A DNA stretch of 64,000 nt from Chersky-840 sp963810195 (GCA_963810195.1 CAWEMO010000005.1:186001-250000), one strand, 5' to 3'; positions 24,867 through 34,530 are shown, counted from the stretch's first letter. Numbers and translations are program-made. Notes: a model not told the origin generated them from the sequence alone.

Positions 24867-25562
24867 ATGCACGTCGCGCTCACCGTCGACGTCGAGGACC
24901 CTGATCAGCGCGGTCACGGGAACCCCGACGAATTAGCGACCATCATCGAGGCGATGAAGGGCGCGGGGATCCGGGCCACTTTCTTCGTGCAGGGTCGATG
25001 GCTGGCCGCCAATCCCGAGGTGGCGTCTGAGATCGTCACATCGGGACACCTCGTGGGGAGCCACTCCTACTTCCATGCCGACACGCGGCTCCTTACGAGG
25101 AAGGGGCTCCGGGAGGACGTCACCAGGGCCCACCGGGAGATCGAGGACACCCTCGGTGTCGATGCCCGACCCTGGTACCGGCTGCCCTACGGGGCGGGAG
25201 CCGAGAGCCCCCACATCCAGAGGCAGCTCAGGGGGCTCGGGTACCGACACGTCGGTTGGGATGTGGACGTGCACGATTTCTCCGCGGCTGGGAGCGACGC
25301 GTTGGTCCCCTCGCTCGCCGAGGCCATCGCGCTGCGCCGGCGTGCCGGCGCGACGCACGCCATCGTGCTCCTGCACTCGTGGCCGGCCGCGACGGTCAAG
25401 GCCATGCCCGAGCTGTGCCAGTTCGTACTCGAGCACTGCGATGGCACCGTGACGGTGGACCAGGTGCCGGGACACGGCACCGTGCCGACCACGTCGCCCC
25501 TCGTCGGCCGGGCCCGTGCCTTGCGCTCCCGGATCAGAGCCATCGTGACTCGCCGGGCCTGA
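24867..25562 (+). CDS. polysaccharide deacetylase (NodB homology domain)
   Basis: 231 aa, a NodB domain and little else. Motif 1 is TVDVEDPD (D8, D11 region). Motif 2 is the metal-binding H66-S-x2-H70 type (GSHSYFHAD). Motif 3 is RLPYGAG, and the motif 5-like VLLHS supplies the last histidine. It removes N- or O-acetyl groups from glycans, or acts on peptidoglycan. No signal peptide is visible, so it may act on lipid-linked precursor in the cytoplasm, as do PIG-L/NodB-like enzymes of this type. It lies 24 bp after the BY-kinase and closes the exopolysaccharide operon. Confidence 0.88.
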   Translation: MHVALTVDVEDPDQRGHGNPDELATIIEAMKGAGIRATFFVQGRWLAANPEVASEIVTSGHLVGSHSYFHADTRLLTRKGLREDVTRAHREIEDTLGVDARPWYRLPYGAGAESPHIQRQLRGLGYRHVGWDVDVHDFSAAGSDALVPSLAEAIALRRRAGATHAIVLLHSWPAATVKAMPELCQFVLEHCDGTVTVDQVPGHGTVPTTSPLVGRARALRSRIRAIVTRRA

Positions 25563-25649
25563 GCGTCCGATCGGGCGCGCCCGGTGGACGCGGCCTACTA
25601 TGACGGCCGCGTCAGCCCCAGGGGACGGGGCAGGCCGGGGGAGAGTGAC

Positions 25650-27080
25650 ATGAGTCGGAACGACGCTGGCCGTCGTACGCGTCCGGGCCGTCGGGCGGGT
25701 ACCGCATTGGGAATCGTGGCCGGCGCGCTCGTGCTCGCCGCGTGCTCGTCGGGGACGACCGCGGCCAAGAGCACGACGAGCACCACCGGCGCGGCGAAGG
25801 TCACCGAGTCGACGAACCTGCCCTCGACCGGGCCCCTGGCCCCGATCGCCGGCGGCATCACGGGCAAGCCGGGATACCTCGTCTACTGGGACCAGAACGA
25901 GGAGGAGGACTTCCTGTCCATGCCGGCGGGGACCCAGGGCCAGCTCGTGCCCGCCTGGGATCCGAACGGACAGATGTGCGTGCTTCCCGACGGTCGCTTC
26001 GTGGTCGGGTACGACCCCACGCTCCCCGCCCAGGACAACCTGGGCAGTGCCAAGCCCTACAAGCAGCCGGGCGACGGTGTGGAGCTCGACAACCCCAACG
26101 GGGCGTTCAGCGGCCAGACCCTGTACGTGCCCGGCCCTTACAAGATGCCCGGCCAGAGCATCGGCAGTGACTCGCCCCCGACGTCCAACGGCGTGTTCAA
26201 CAACAACCAGACCTACACCGGCTGCGCCGTCGACAAGGCGGGTGACGTGTTCGGCAACGACATCGCCACCGCCCAGGGGTCCTACCCGCCGCCGAGCAGC
26301 GGGCGCCTGGTGGAGTGGTTCGCGCCCAACTACACCACCTACTGCATCGTCTACGGCCCCACCTCGGGGGGCTACGGCCTGCATCACACCGACGGATCGG
26401 GCGGCCTGGCCCAGCCGGGGATGATGGCCCTGACCGACAACGGGGACCTCCTCGTCCCCAACGTCGGCACCTCGAGCGTGCTGCGCTTCGCGGCGTCGTC
26501 GATGCCCACCGGAGCTTCGCAGTGCCCGGACGGGATCTACCCGCGCAGCAAGGTGCACGTGTCGACCTTCTACAAGGTGTCGTTCCCGGCCGGGGTGGCC
26601 AAGGACCCGACGTGCGACTGCTTCGCGGTGAGCAGCTACATCGGGAACCCCTCGATCCGCTGGGTGTCGCAGACGGGCCAGCCCGAGGCGAACCGGGGCA
26701 CGGTGCCCGGGACGACGATCGCGGACCTCGGCAAGAGCCCCGGCCAGTACAACCCCTTCGGCATGGCCTTCGCCCCCGACGGGACCCTGTACTTCATCGA
26801 CATCCACGTGGTGTGCAAGGGCCTGCTCACCGGATGCGGGCCGGGCACCTACGGGGGCCGGGTCATGAAGGTCACCGTCACCAACGGCCAACCGGCCGCA
26901 CCCGTCGCCATCGCCACCGGGTTCGACTTCCCGACCAGCGTCACGGTGTGCGTCCCGGCCACGACGGTGTGCCCGTACCCGCCCGGGGCCATCGCGGCAC
27001 CGCTGTCGGGCCCGGCCGAGAACCCCGCGCCCGACAAGGGTCCGGCTTCGGATGCTCCCGGCACCGCCGGCTACGGCTGA
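25650..27080 (+). CDS. secreted lipoprotein, probable beta-propeller, unknown function
   Basis: 476 aa. The lipoprotein signal has a twin-Arg-rich n-region (RRTRPGRRAG) and lipobox LVLAAC. A Thr/Ser linker follows, then about 400 residues rich in Gly, Pro and Asp. Repeated blade-like motifs include GYLVYWDQNEEEDFLSMPAG, MMALTDNGDLLVPNVGTSSV and FGMAFAPDGTLYFIDIH. The last resembles NHL/SMP-30-type propeller strands. Several cysteines (CDCF, CKGLLTGC, CVPATTVC) suggest disulfides in the exported protein. It is followed by another propeller lipoprotein with overlapping or closely spaced starts, so the two probably act together outside the cell. Function unknown. Confidence 0.75.
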   Translation: MSRNDAGRRTRPGRRAGTALGIVAGALVLAACSSGTTAAKSTTSTTGAAKVTESTNLPSTGPLAPIAGGITGKPGYLVYWDQNEEEDFLSMPAGTQGQLVPAWDPNGQMCVLPDGRFVVGYDPTLPAQDNLGSAKPYKQPGDGVELDNPNGAFSGQTLYVPGPYKMPGQSIGSDSPPTSNGVFNNNQTYTGCAVDKAGDVFGNDIATAQGSYPPPSSGRLVEWFAPNYTTYCIVYGPTSGGYGLHHTDGSGGLAQPGMMALTDNGDLLVPNVGTSSVLRFAASSMPTGASQCPDGIYPRSKVHVSTFYKVSFPAGVAKDPTCDCFAVSSYIGNPSIRWVSQTGQPEANRGTVPGTTIADLGKSPGQYNPFGMAFAPDGTLYFIDIHVVCKGLLTGCGPGTYGGRVMKVTVTNGQPAAPVAIATGFDFPTSVTVCVPATTVCPYPPGAIAAPLSGPAENPAPDKGPASDAPGTAGYG

Positions 27081-27096
27081 CGCCGCCCGCGGGAGG

Positions 27097-28737
27097 ATGA
27101 GGCCGAAGACCACCACGCACCGTCGGCGCGCAGCCGGCGTCTCGTCGACGGCGCTCGTGCTGTGCGCGGTGCTCGCCGGCTGCGGCGCCTCGGCTCCCGC
27201 CCGGAACGCCACGTCGGGGACCACGAAGGAGCCGACGACGGCGGGCGGCGCCACCTCCGGCGTCACCGTCCCGCCGGCGGTTCCCGCCGCCCCGGGGCCG
27301 TGGGACTGGCCTACCTACGGCCATGACGCGCAGCACACCTTCGACGGCCGGACCACGCTGACCGCGTCGAGCGTCCGCACCCTGCGCAAGGCCTGGATCT
27401 ACCCCACCGGCGACTCGGTGACGGCCACCCCCACCGTGGTAGGGGACACCGTATACGTGGGGTCCTGGGACGACTACTTCTATGCGGTGAACCTCGAGAC
27501 GGGGAAACTGCGCTGGAAGACGCTGGTCAAACCCCAGCACGGCGTGGTGCCCTACCCGGGACAGAAGATCCGCCCGGCCACCTCCGACGGTGGGCTCATC
27601 ACCTCGTCGGCCTGGTTCCAGCCGGCCGGCGACGGCCGCCCGGCGCTGGTCATCTTCGGGGGCGGATACACCCTGTATGCCCTGAACGCGGCGACCGGGG
27701 CAATCTACTGGGAGCACGACTATCCGGGTCGTCTGCCAGAAGACCCAGACACCGACGACAGCCGCATCTTCTCGTCGCCGGTAGTGGCCGACGGGCTCGT
27801 GCTCTTCGGGGTGGACGTCGATGGCCAGAAGGACTCCCACGGGTACGCGGTGGGCGCCAGCCTGGCGACCGGGGATCCCGTGTGGGAGTTCCAGACCGAC
27901 GTGGCCGTGCCCGGGGGACCGGTAGTCGACGACGGGTGTGGCAGCATCTGGTCGTCGGGGACGGTGCTCCCCGCCTTGGGGCTCGTGGTGTTCGACACAG
28001 CCGACTGTGATTTCACCCCCAACGGGCCCTACAACGTCGCCGTCCTGGCTTTCCATATCACCACCGGCCAGCTGGCGTGGGTGTATAAACCGCAGCTCCC
28101 GGACTTGGACTGCGACTGGGACTTCGGTGCCACCGCCAACGCCGGGGTCGACGCCCGGGGCAACGCCACCTTCCTGGGCATGGGGGGCAAGGACGGCACG
28201 TACTACTCCCTCGACCCTGCCACCGGAGCGCTGCGGTGGTCGACCAACGTCGTTTTCGGCGGGTACTCGGGCGGGTTCATCGCCACCACCGCCTACGACG
28301 GCGTCGGCGTCTATGGCGCCACCGCCATCGGGGACTTCGGCCGATTCGAGAGCCACAACGGGGACAAGTCCTACCGGTGCGACCCTTCCAACCCCCGGGA
28401 CACCTCCGCGCAGGAGCCGACCGACCACGCTTTCGACGCCGCCACCGGCAAGATCCTGTGGCAGGCGGACAACGTCGGGAGCTTCTCGCCGACCACCGTG
28501 GCCGGGGGCATGGCGTTCAACGGGCTCGCCCTGGCGGCGACGGCGGTGCAGGTCCGGGACGTGAAGACCGGCCACCTCGTCGCGCAGATCAAGCTGCCTC
28601 AGGCCAACTGGTCCGGCATCGCCGCGGTAGGGGACGCCCTGGTACTCGGGTTGGGCTCGACCTATACCCCCAAGGCGGCGGGCATCGAGGTCCTCACCCC
28701 GGGCGGTGTCCCGCCGGTGGTGCCCTCGGCGGGGTGA
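27097..28737 (+). CDS. PQQ-like beta-propeller lipoprotein
   Basis: 546 aa. The lipobox is VLAGC in a signal starting MRPKTTTHRRRAAG. The rest is a PQQ-enzyme-like eight-blade propeller. Blades show the W-motif and GxLxW pattern: TPTVVGDTVYVGSWDDYFYA, NLETGKLRWKT, LNAATGAIYWEHD, FDAATGKILWQAD. WPTYGHDAQHT is the family opening. It may be a quinoprotein alcohol dehydrogenase relative; cofactor residues cannot be verified by eye, and BamB-like scaffolding is also possible. ATG 27097 gives a proper lipoprotein signal though GGGAGG abuts it; GTG/ATG starts from 27052 would overlap the previous gene. Confidence 0.83.
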   Translation: MRPKTTTHRRRAAGVSSTALVLCAVLAGCGASAPARNATSGTTKEPTTAGGATSGVTVPPAVPAAPGPWDWPTYGHDAQHTFDGRTTLTASSVRTLRKAWIYPTGDSVTATPTVVGDTVYVGSWDDYFYAVNLETGKLRWKTLVKPQHGVVPYPGQKIRPATSDGGLITSSAWFQPAGDGRPALVIFGGGYTLYALNAATGAIYWEHDYPGRLPEDPDTDDSRIFSSPVVADGLVLFGVDVDGQKDSHGYAVGASLATGDPVWEFQTDVAVPGGPVVDDGCGSIWSSGTVLPALGLVVFDTADCDFTPNGPYNVAVLAFHITTGQLAWVYKPQLPDLDCDWDFGATANAGVDARGNATFLGMGGKDGTYYSLDPATGALRWSTNVVFGGYSGGFIATTAYDGVGVYGATAIGDFGRFESHNGDKSYRCDPSNPRDTSAQEPTDHAFDAATGKILWQADNVGSFSPTTVAGGMAFNGLALAATAVQVRDVKTGHLVAQIKLPQANWSGIAAVGDALVLGLGSTYTPKAAGIEVLTPGGVPPVVPSAG

Positions 28738-28798
28738 GGCCGGGTGAGGCCGGGTCGGTCGGCGGCGTGAGGGCGGGTAGGTCGTCGGTGAGCCGGGG

Positions 28799-31378
28799 TC
28801 AGCCCGCGGCCCGGGCCGTGGACGGGCGCGGGCGCCAGAAGGCCGGGATGTCGCGGGGGCGGCGGGGCTCGGCCAGCAGGTAGCCCTGGTAGAGGTCGCA
28901 CCCCAGCTGGCGGGCCACGTGGCGCTGCTGGCGGTTCTCGACGCCCTCGGCGATGACGCGCAGCCCGAGCCCGTGCCCGAGCTCGGTGATGGCGGCGACG
29001 ATGCGCTCGTCCTCGGCGTCGGTGCCGAGCCCGCTCACGAAGGACCGGTCCACCTTGATGTAGCTGACGGGCAGGCGCTTCAGATGGCTGAGCGACGAGT
29101 ACCCGGTGCCGAAGTCGTCGATGGCGAGGCGGACACCGAACGCGCGCAGCTCGTCGAGCATCCCGTTGAGGTGCCCGTCGTCGGAGACGAGGCCCGACTC
29201 GGTGATCTCGAGCATGAGCGCGCCGGCGGGCAGGCCGCTGTTGTCGAGCGCGCTGCGCAGGGCGGGCATGAGCTGCTGGCCGTCGAGCTGACGGGGCGAG
29301 ACGTTGACGGCGAGGAAGGAGTCGACGGCCTCGGGGTACATCGCCCTCCAGCGCGCCATCTGGGCACAGCCCGCCTCGAGGACCCAGCGGCCCAGCGCCA
29401 CGATGAGCTCGGACTCCTCGGCCAGGCCCACGAAACGTGCCGGGAGGAGCAGGCCCCGGCGCGGGTGCTCCCAGCGCACGAGGGCCTCGAGGCCGAGCAC
29501 CCGGCCGTTGGCCAGGGAGGCGAGCGGTTGGTACTCCAGGCGCAGCTCGCCGTTGTCCACCGCGGTGCGCAGGTCGTGCTCGAGCTCGAGGCGGTTGCCC
29601 ACCTCTTCGCGCAGGCCCGCGTCGAAGATCGCCACGCGGCCGCGCCCACGCGTCTTGGCCTGGAGCATGGCCATGTCGGCGTCCTGCAGGACGTCGGAGG
29701 CCTCGCGGCCCACATCGGCGAGCCGGACGAGCCCGATGCTGGGGGTGACCGACAGCGTGCGGCCGGTGCTCAGCTCGACGGGGCGGGAGAGGATGGTGCG
29801 CAGCTCCTCGGCCCGTTGCAGCGCGGCGTCGGTGTCTGGCACGTTGGGCTCGAGGGCCGCGAACTCGTCGCCGTGCAGACGGCTCAGGCTGATGACGTCG
29901 GGCATCGCCGCATGCAGGCGCTCGGCTACGGCCAGCAGCACCTCGTCGCCCACGGCATGGCCGAGGGAGTCGTTGACGAGCTTGAAGCGGTCGAGGTCGA
30001 AGAAGAACATGACGAACGACTCCAAGGCGGCGTCGTCGCTGCTCTCGATCATGCTCTGCACCGCGGTGAGGAAGCCGCTGCGGTTGGCGAGGCCCGTGAG
30101 CGGGTCGTTGCGCGCCTCCCACGCCAGGCGGTCGAGCAGCTGCTTGCGCTCGGTGATGTCGGACACCGAGCACACCACGCTGGCGTTGTCGGCTCCCTCG
30201 GCGTCCCCGATGGGGCGGGAGCTGACCGACAGCCACTGGTCCTTGCCATGCTCGTCGCGCACCCCGATGACTACGTTGGTGGTGGCTTCGCGCTTGTCGA
30301 GGGCCATCGCCAGGGGGAGCCCGGCCACGGGGAACGGCGACCCGTCCTCGCGCTGGGCGTTGCGCCCTCCGGTCAGGATCTCGTCCCCGCGCCCGGTGTG
30401 CAGGCGGGCGCCCAGGATCCGGGTGGCCGAGTCGTTGGCCGCCGCCACCGCGCCCTCGCGGTCGATCACGACCACGCCCTCTTCGAGCGCGGCCACCGCG
30501 GCGGCGTAGCGGCGCTCGATCGCGGCGCGCGCCGTGGCGGCCTCCTCGGCCAGCTTGCGCTCCGAGATGTCGCGCATGATGGCCTGGAAGGCGGGCTGGC
30601 CGTTCCAGCTCGTGCGGGCGCTCGACATCTCGACCGGGAGCTCCCCGCCATCGGCGCGCAGCAGTCGGAGCTCGAAGCCCTTCACCACGTCCCCGGGGTC
30701 CTGCAACTGGGCCAGGCGCGTGATGACGGAGGTGAGGTCGTCGGGCGACACGAACGACGTGATGGGCTTGCCGAGCCCCTCGGCGGGCGAGGACAGGCCC
30801 ACCATGCGCAGCGCGGCGGGGTTCGTGTACACGACGAGCCCGTCCTGATGGACGATGATGCCGTCGGGGGAGTGTTCGACGAGCAGCTGCAACCGCTCGG
30901 CGACGTCCGCGGTGACCCAGGGGACCTCACCGGGCTCGGAGATGTCGGCCACGATCCCGAGGAACCTCGCCACCCCGGAGTCTGGCACCGACACGGCCCG
31001 CACGAGCATGCGGTGCACCGCGCCATCGGGCGCCTCGAGCTCCTGGATCAGCTCGTAGGTCTCCCACGTGACGCCGGCCTTGACCGTCTCGACGATGGGC
31101 GCGAGCACGGCGTCGCCCAGCTCGTCGTCGCTCACCGTCCGGCCCGACGGCCCCGGCGGGACCCGGTACGGGCCACTCGTGGCCGGACCCTTGAGCAACC
31201 GCAGGAAGGGCGCGTGCCAGATGACGCCGGGCCCGGGCACCTCGAGCTCCCACACCACCACGTTGGTGAGGTCCGACACCGCGGTGAGCTCGGGGGACGA
31301 CTCGGGCGCGTCGTCGAACAAGCCCCGTCGGGCGAGGGGGGGCGCGGCTCGCAACGGCCCCAGGCGTGCTTCGGCCAT
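28799..31378 (-). CDS. PAS-PAS-GGDEF-EAL c-di-GMP signalling protein
   Basis: 859 aa, cytoplasmic. It has PAS/PAC sensor repeats (about 30-150, 160-275, 290-405) with typical ...VMRDISERK and SVSDITERK ends. A GGDEF domain (about 420-580) follows, with active-site loop SRLHGDEFAAL (HGDEF, first glycine replaced). The EAL domain (about 595-845) has LGLEALVRWEHP, LEITESGL, AIDDFGTGYSSL, IKVDRSFV and VIAEGVE. EAL metal and catalytic residues look intact, so c-di-GMP hydrolysis is likely; the variant GGDEF may be a weak cyclase or GTP-binding regulatory domain. The nearby type IV pilus and exopolysaccharide genes are typical targets of c-di-GMP control. Confidence 0.93.
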   Translation of the reverse strand: MAEARLGPLRAAPPLARRGLFDDAPESSPELTAVSDLTNVVVWELEVPGPGVIWHAPFLRLLKGPATSGPYRVPPGPSGRTVSDDELGDAVLAPIVETVKAGVTWETYELIQELEAPDGAVHRMLVRAVSVPDSGVARFLGIVADISEPGEVPWVTADVAERLQLLVEHSPDGIIVHQDGLVVYTNPAALRMVGLSSPAEGLGKPITSFVSPDDLTSVITRLAQLQDPGDVVKGFELRLLRADGGELPVEMSSARTSWNGQPAFQAIMRDISERKLAEEAATARAAIERRYAAAVAALEEGVVVIDREGAVAAANDSATRILGARLHTGRGDEILTGGRNAQREDGSPFPVAGLPLAMALDKREATTNVVIGVRDEHGKDQWLSVSSRPIGDAEGADNASVVCSVSDITERKQLLDRLAWEARNDPLTGLANRSGFLTAVQSMIESSDDAALESFVMFFFDLDRFKLVNDSLGHAVGDEVLLAVAERLHAAMPDVISLSRLHGDEFAALEPNVPDTDAALQRAEELRTILSRPVELSTGRTLSVTPSIGLVRLADVGREASDVLQDADMAMLQAKTRGRGRVAIFDAGLREEVGNRLELEHDLRTAVDNGELRLEYQPLASLANGRVLGLEALVRWEHPRRGLLLPARFVGLAEESELIVALGRWVLEAGCAQMARWRAMYPEAVDSFLAVNVSPRQLDGQQLMPALRSALDNSGLPAGALMLEITESGLVSDDGHLNGMLDELRAFGVRLAIDDFGTGYSSLSHLKRLPVSYIKVDRSFVSGLGTDAEDERIVAAITELGHGLGLRVIAEGVENRQQRHVARQLGCDLYQGYLLAEPRRPRDIPAFWRPRPSTARAAG

Positions 31379-31664
31379 GTGGAGGTATCGGCGCCTGCGC
31401 AGGCGAGCTTGACCCTGCTCACGGGGTGCGATCTCCCGCCCCGCGATGCCACGGACAGTGCCCGGTTCCGGGGTGTGCGCGGCCCGCCGGAATCACATCG
31501 ATGTGGTTCGGTGACACACACTGGTCGCGCCGACACGTGCGCACGTTCTCGACCACGATCGCAACCTCAATGGAATCGAAAAAACCACACCAGCCTCTTT
31601 ACGAACACGTGAATCGGGTCCTACTGTGTTGCCCCTTCCCCGACGACCAGAAGGAGCCTGGACA
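31379..31664. other. intergenic region between EAL protein and ketosynthase
   Basis: It separates divergent genes and must hold both promoters. CACATCGATGTG (about 31495-31506) is a perfect 12-bp palindrome and may be an operator. AAGGAG (31651-31656) is a strong ribosome binding site for GTG 31665. No other structure is evident. Confidence 0.4.
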
Positions 31665-32876
31665 GTGTCCGAGGCAACCCGGCAGGGTACGAGCTCGAAG
31701 AATGGGCCAGCTCGACGAACCGGTTTCGCTGTGCGGAATCGGATCGGTCTCCGGCTACGGCTGGGGGCACAAGCTCCTCGTCGAAGGACTCCTGTCCGGA
31801 GTTTCCGCGGCGCGCCCCACCCCGGGATACTCCCCGTACTTCGACGACGACGTGGCGTGGGTGGCGCCGATCACCGACGAGGGGGATCCCTCCGACGGGC
31901 CCACGCGCTACCGGCGGGCGGTGCGCTACGCGGCACGCGAGGCCATCCACAACGCCGAGGACCGCGGTTGGCGGCCCGGCGGCGTGACGGGCCTGATCCA
32001 TGGCTTCGTGCTCGGCGACGTCGACGGGTGGGCCAGCTTCCACCACCGCCGTGGGCTCGACGCCACCAAGCGCGAGTGGCTCGGCCTCATGCCCTCCACC
32101 GTGCTCTCGGAGGTGGCCCTCGAGTTCGGGATCCACGGCCCGACCATGGCCGTCACCGCCATGTGCGCCTCGACGGTGGCCGGACTGCTCACGGCCAAGA
32201 TGTGGATCAACGCGGGCCTGGCCGACGACGTCCTCGGTGCTCAGCGCGGACCTGTCGATCACCCCGGAGAACTGCGCCGCGTTCAACGCGCTCGGCGCGC
32301 TGTTCGTCGACGCCCCCTCCACCGAGACGTGCCGGCCCTTCCAGGAGGGCAGCCGCGGGTTCACCGCCGGTGAAGCCGCCGTCGGCTTCGTCGTGTCGGG
32401 CCGCCCCGGGGGCGCCTACGCCAACGATCCTCGGCGGGGCCATGACCCAGGACGGGTACCACCCCATCTCCATCGCCCCCGACCACGAGCAGATCTTCCG
32501 GGCCTTCCGCGGCGCCGTCGACGACGCCGGGGTCCACCCCGAGGAGATCGCCTACGTGAACGCGCACGGCACGGGAACGCGCCAGTGCGACACCGCCGAG
32601 GCGGCCGTGCTCGACGCCATGTTCCCCGCCGCCGAGGGGATCTTCTCGGTGAAGCCGCTCACCGGGCACTGCCAGGGCGCGGCCGGGGCCGTGGAGCTCA
32701 CCGCGTCGCTCTACGGGTTCGAGCGCGGCGTCATCCCCGCGCCGTGCCGCGTGGCCAAGGGACATCCCCGCCTGCTCGACGGGCCCACCGCGTGTGTCGA
32801 GGGGCCGATCGTGAAGTCCTCGCTCGGCATGGGCGGGCACAACGCCGTCATGGTCCTCGAGGCCGCCTCGGCCTGA
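31665..32876 (+). pseudogene. beta-ketoacyl synthase (FabF/KAS-II-like) with three frameshifts
   Basis: GTG 31665 has an ideal ribosome binding site, but the coding runs through three frames: 31665 to about 31704, about 31704-32236, about 32236-32423, and back to the first frame until 32876. Rejoined, it makes about 400 aa with thiolase-fold motifs: nucleophile cysteine in VTAMCASTVAGL, first histidine in YVNAHGTGTRQCDTAEA, second in KPLTGHCQGAAGAVE, and C-terminal SSLGMGGHNAVMV. It would condense acyl-thioesters; whether fatty acid or polyketide is unknown. No ACP or other PKS gene adjoins it. All three shifts are +1 and sit in short runs (GGG/CC, GG, AA). Confidence 0.8.
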
Positions 32877-32931
32877 GGGGCGTGCCCAGCCTGGGGTGGG
32901 GGCGCACCGGCCACCGTTAGGATCTGCGCCC

Positions 32932-33852
32932 GTGAGCCGATCCGAGCCGCCCGTCGCGGTCGTGCCGGACTGGCCGCTCGCGGCGGAGGCGGTGGCGGCC
33001 GGGGGCGGCCGGGTGGTCCCGGTCGAGGACGCCGAGGCGCTGGTGTGGGTGGACTGGTCCGCGCCCGACCGTCTCGCCGCTCTGCTCGACGCACACCCGC
33101 ACATCCGCTGGGTGCACCTCCCCGGTGCGGGGATCGAGAGCTTCCTCGGCGCCGGGCTCGAGTCCGGGGGCCGGGTCATGACGTGTTCGAAGGGCGCCCA
33201 CTCGTCGCTCATCGCCGAGCACGCCCTCGCCCTCGCCCTGGCGGGGCTGCATTCGATCGGGTCCTCGGCCCGGGCCTCGTCGTGGGCGCCGACGCGGGTG
33301 AGCGCCCTGGCCGAACAGCCCGTCACCATCGTGGGCGGCGGCGGCATCGCCACCGCGCTGGTGGGGTTCCTGGCACCGTTGCGGGCCCGGGTCACCGTCG
33401 TGCGTCGGCACGCCGAGCCCGTCGCCGGGGCGCTGCGCACCGTGACCACCGGGTCGCTGCACGACGCCCTGGCCGACGCCCGGCTGGTGGTGCTCGCCCT
33501 GGCGCTCACGCCCGAGACCCGTCACATCATCGGCGCCGCCGAGCTGGAGCACATGCACCGGCGGGCCTGGCTGGTCAACGTGTCGCGCGGGGGGCACGTG
33601 GACACCGACGCCCTGGTCGACGCGCTCGAGCGTGAGAGGATCGCCGGAGCCGCGCTCGACGTCACCGACCCCGAGCCGCTCCCCGACGGGCATCGCCTGT
33701 GGAGCCTGCCCAACTGCATCATCACTCCCCATGACGCCGGGAGCTCGGGAGCGGTCATGGCACTGTTGGCCGCCCGGGTGAAGGACAACGTGGAGCGCTT
33801 CGGGGCCGGGGAGGCCCTCGTCGGCCTCGTCGACCTCGACGCCGGGTACTGA
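32932..33852 (+). CDS. D-isomer-specific 2-hydroxyacid dehydrogenase family protein
   Basis: 306 aa. NAD-binding glycine-rich loop VTIVGGGGIATAL (about 137-149). The catalytic triad equivalents are Arg in LVNVSRGGHVD, Glu in DVTDPEPLPDGH and His in IITPHDAG. DVTDPEPLP is the family signature. It is shorter at the N-terminus than typical (~320 aa). It probably reduces a 2-ketoacid; substrate is unknown. GTG 32932 avoids a long GC-rich extension and follows the ketosynthase by 55 bp. Confidence 0.87.
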   Translation: MSRSEPPVAVVPDWPLAAEAVAAGGGRVVPVEDAEALVWVDWSAPDRLAALLDAHPHIRWVHLPGAGIESFLGAGLESGGRVMTCSKGAHSSLIAEHALALALAGLHSIGSSARASSWAPTRVSALAEQPVTIVGGGGIATALVGFLAPLRARVTVVRRHAEPVAGALRTVTTGSLHDALADARLVVLALALTPETRHIIGAAELEHMHRRAWLVNVSRGGHVDTDALVDALERERIAGAALDVTDPEPLPDGHRLWSLPNCIITPHDAGSSGAVMALLAARVKDNVERFGAGEALVGLVDLDAGY

Positions 33853-33959
33853 CGTCCGCACCACCGCCGCCGGCGGGTACCGACCTGTCCCGCGCCTCCG
33901 ACGGCGGCGGCGCTGGCCCGACGGGACGCCGCGGGCCGACCGCAGTAGCGTCCTCGTCC

Positions 33960-34415
33960 ATGAACACCGGCGATGTGGTGGCGGACTTCGAACTTCCCGA
34001 CGAGACCGGGACCAAGCGGCGCCTGAGCGAGTTCCTGGCCAAGGGGCCCGTCGTCCTGTTCTTCTATCCGGCGGCCATGACTATGGGCTGCACCCGGGAG
34101 AGCTGTCACTTCCGCGACCTGAAGTCGGAGTTCGAGGGCCTCGGCGCCCAGCGCGTGGGCATCAGCGCCGACACCGTCACCAAGCAGAAGCAGTTCTCCG
34201 ACACCCACTCCTTCGACTACCCGCTGCTGTCGGACACCGACCGCACGGTGGCGCAGCAATTCGGGGTCAAACGGGGACTGAACATCCTCCCCAACAAGCG
34301 CGCCACGTTCGTGATCGGCACCGACAGCAGGGTCATCGCCGTCATCAACAGCGAAGTCAACATGGCCAAGCACGCCGACACCGCCCTCGAGGTCCTGCGC
34401 CAGCGGACCCCCTGA
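33960..34415 (+). CDS. bcp: thioredoxin-dependent peroxiredoxin, BCP/PrxQ type
   Basis: 151 aa thioredoxin-fold peroxidase reducing H2O2 and organic hydroperoxides. The active-site segment is PAAMTMGCTRESCHFRD, with peroxidatic Cys and resolving Cys separated by four residues, as in PrxQ. A conserved proline usually two or three residues before the cysteine reads AMTMG here instead of TPG, so the canonical PxxxT/SxxC pattern is kept only in part. ATG 33960. The last codons lie in the first unit of a 29-bp tandem repeat that also contains the stop. Confidence 0.9.
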   Translation: MNTGDVVADFELPDETGTKRRLSEFLAKGPVVLFFYPAAMTMGCTRESCHFRDLKSEFEGLGAQRVGISADTVTKQKQFSDTHSFDYPLLSDTDRTVAQQFGVKRGLNILPNKRATFVIGTDSRVIAVINSEVNMAKHADTALEVLRQRTP

Positions 34416-34507
34416 ACGGAGTCCTGCGCCAGCGGACCCCCTGAACGGAGTCCTGCGCCAGCGGACCCCCTGAACGGAGTCCTGCGCCAGCGGACCCCCT
34501 GAACCGG
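34392..34507. repeat. 29-bp tandem repeat, four copies, covering the bcp stop codon
   Basis: Units start at 34392, 34421, 34450 and 34479 (GTCCTGCGCCAGCGGACCCC then CTGAACGGA). The first unit overlaps the bcp C-terminus (VLRQRTP-stop); the others duplicate it downstream, so each repeats the stop. The last unit ends GAACCGGA. Copy number change would not alter the protein. Confidence 0.95.
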
Positions 34508-34530
34508 ACCGCCGGCCCGGGCCCGGCGCT

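Noticed and set aside
28738..28798. Terminator between the PQQ-like and EAL genes
   Set aside because: The gap has direct repeats of GTGAGGCCGG and GC-rich sequence but no well-paired stem.
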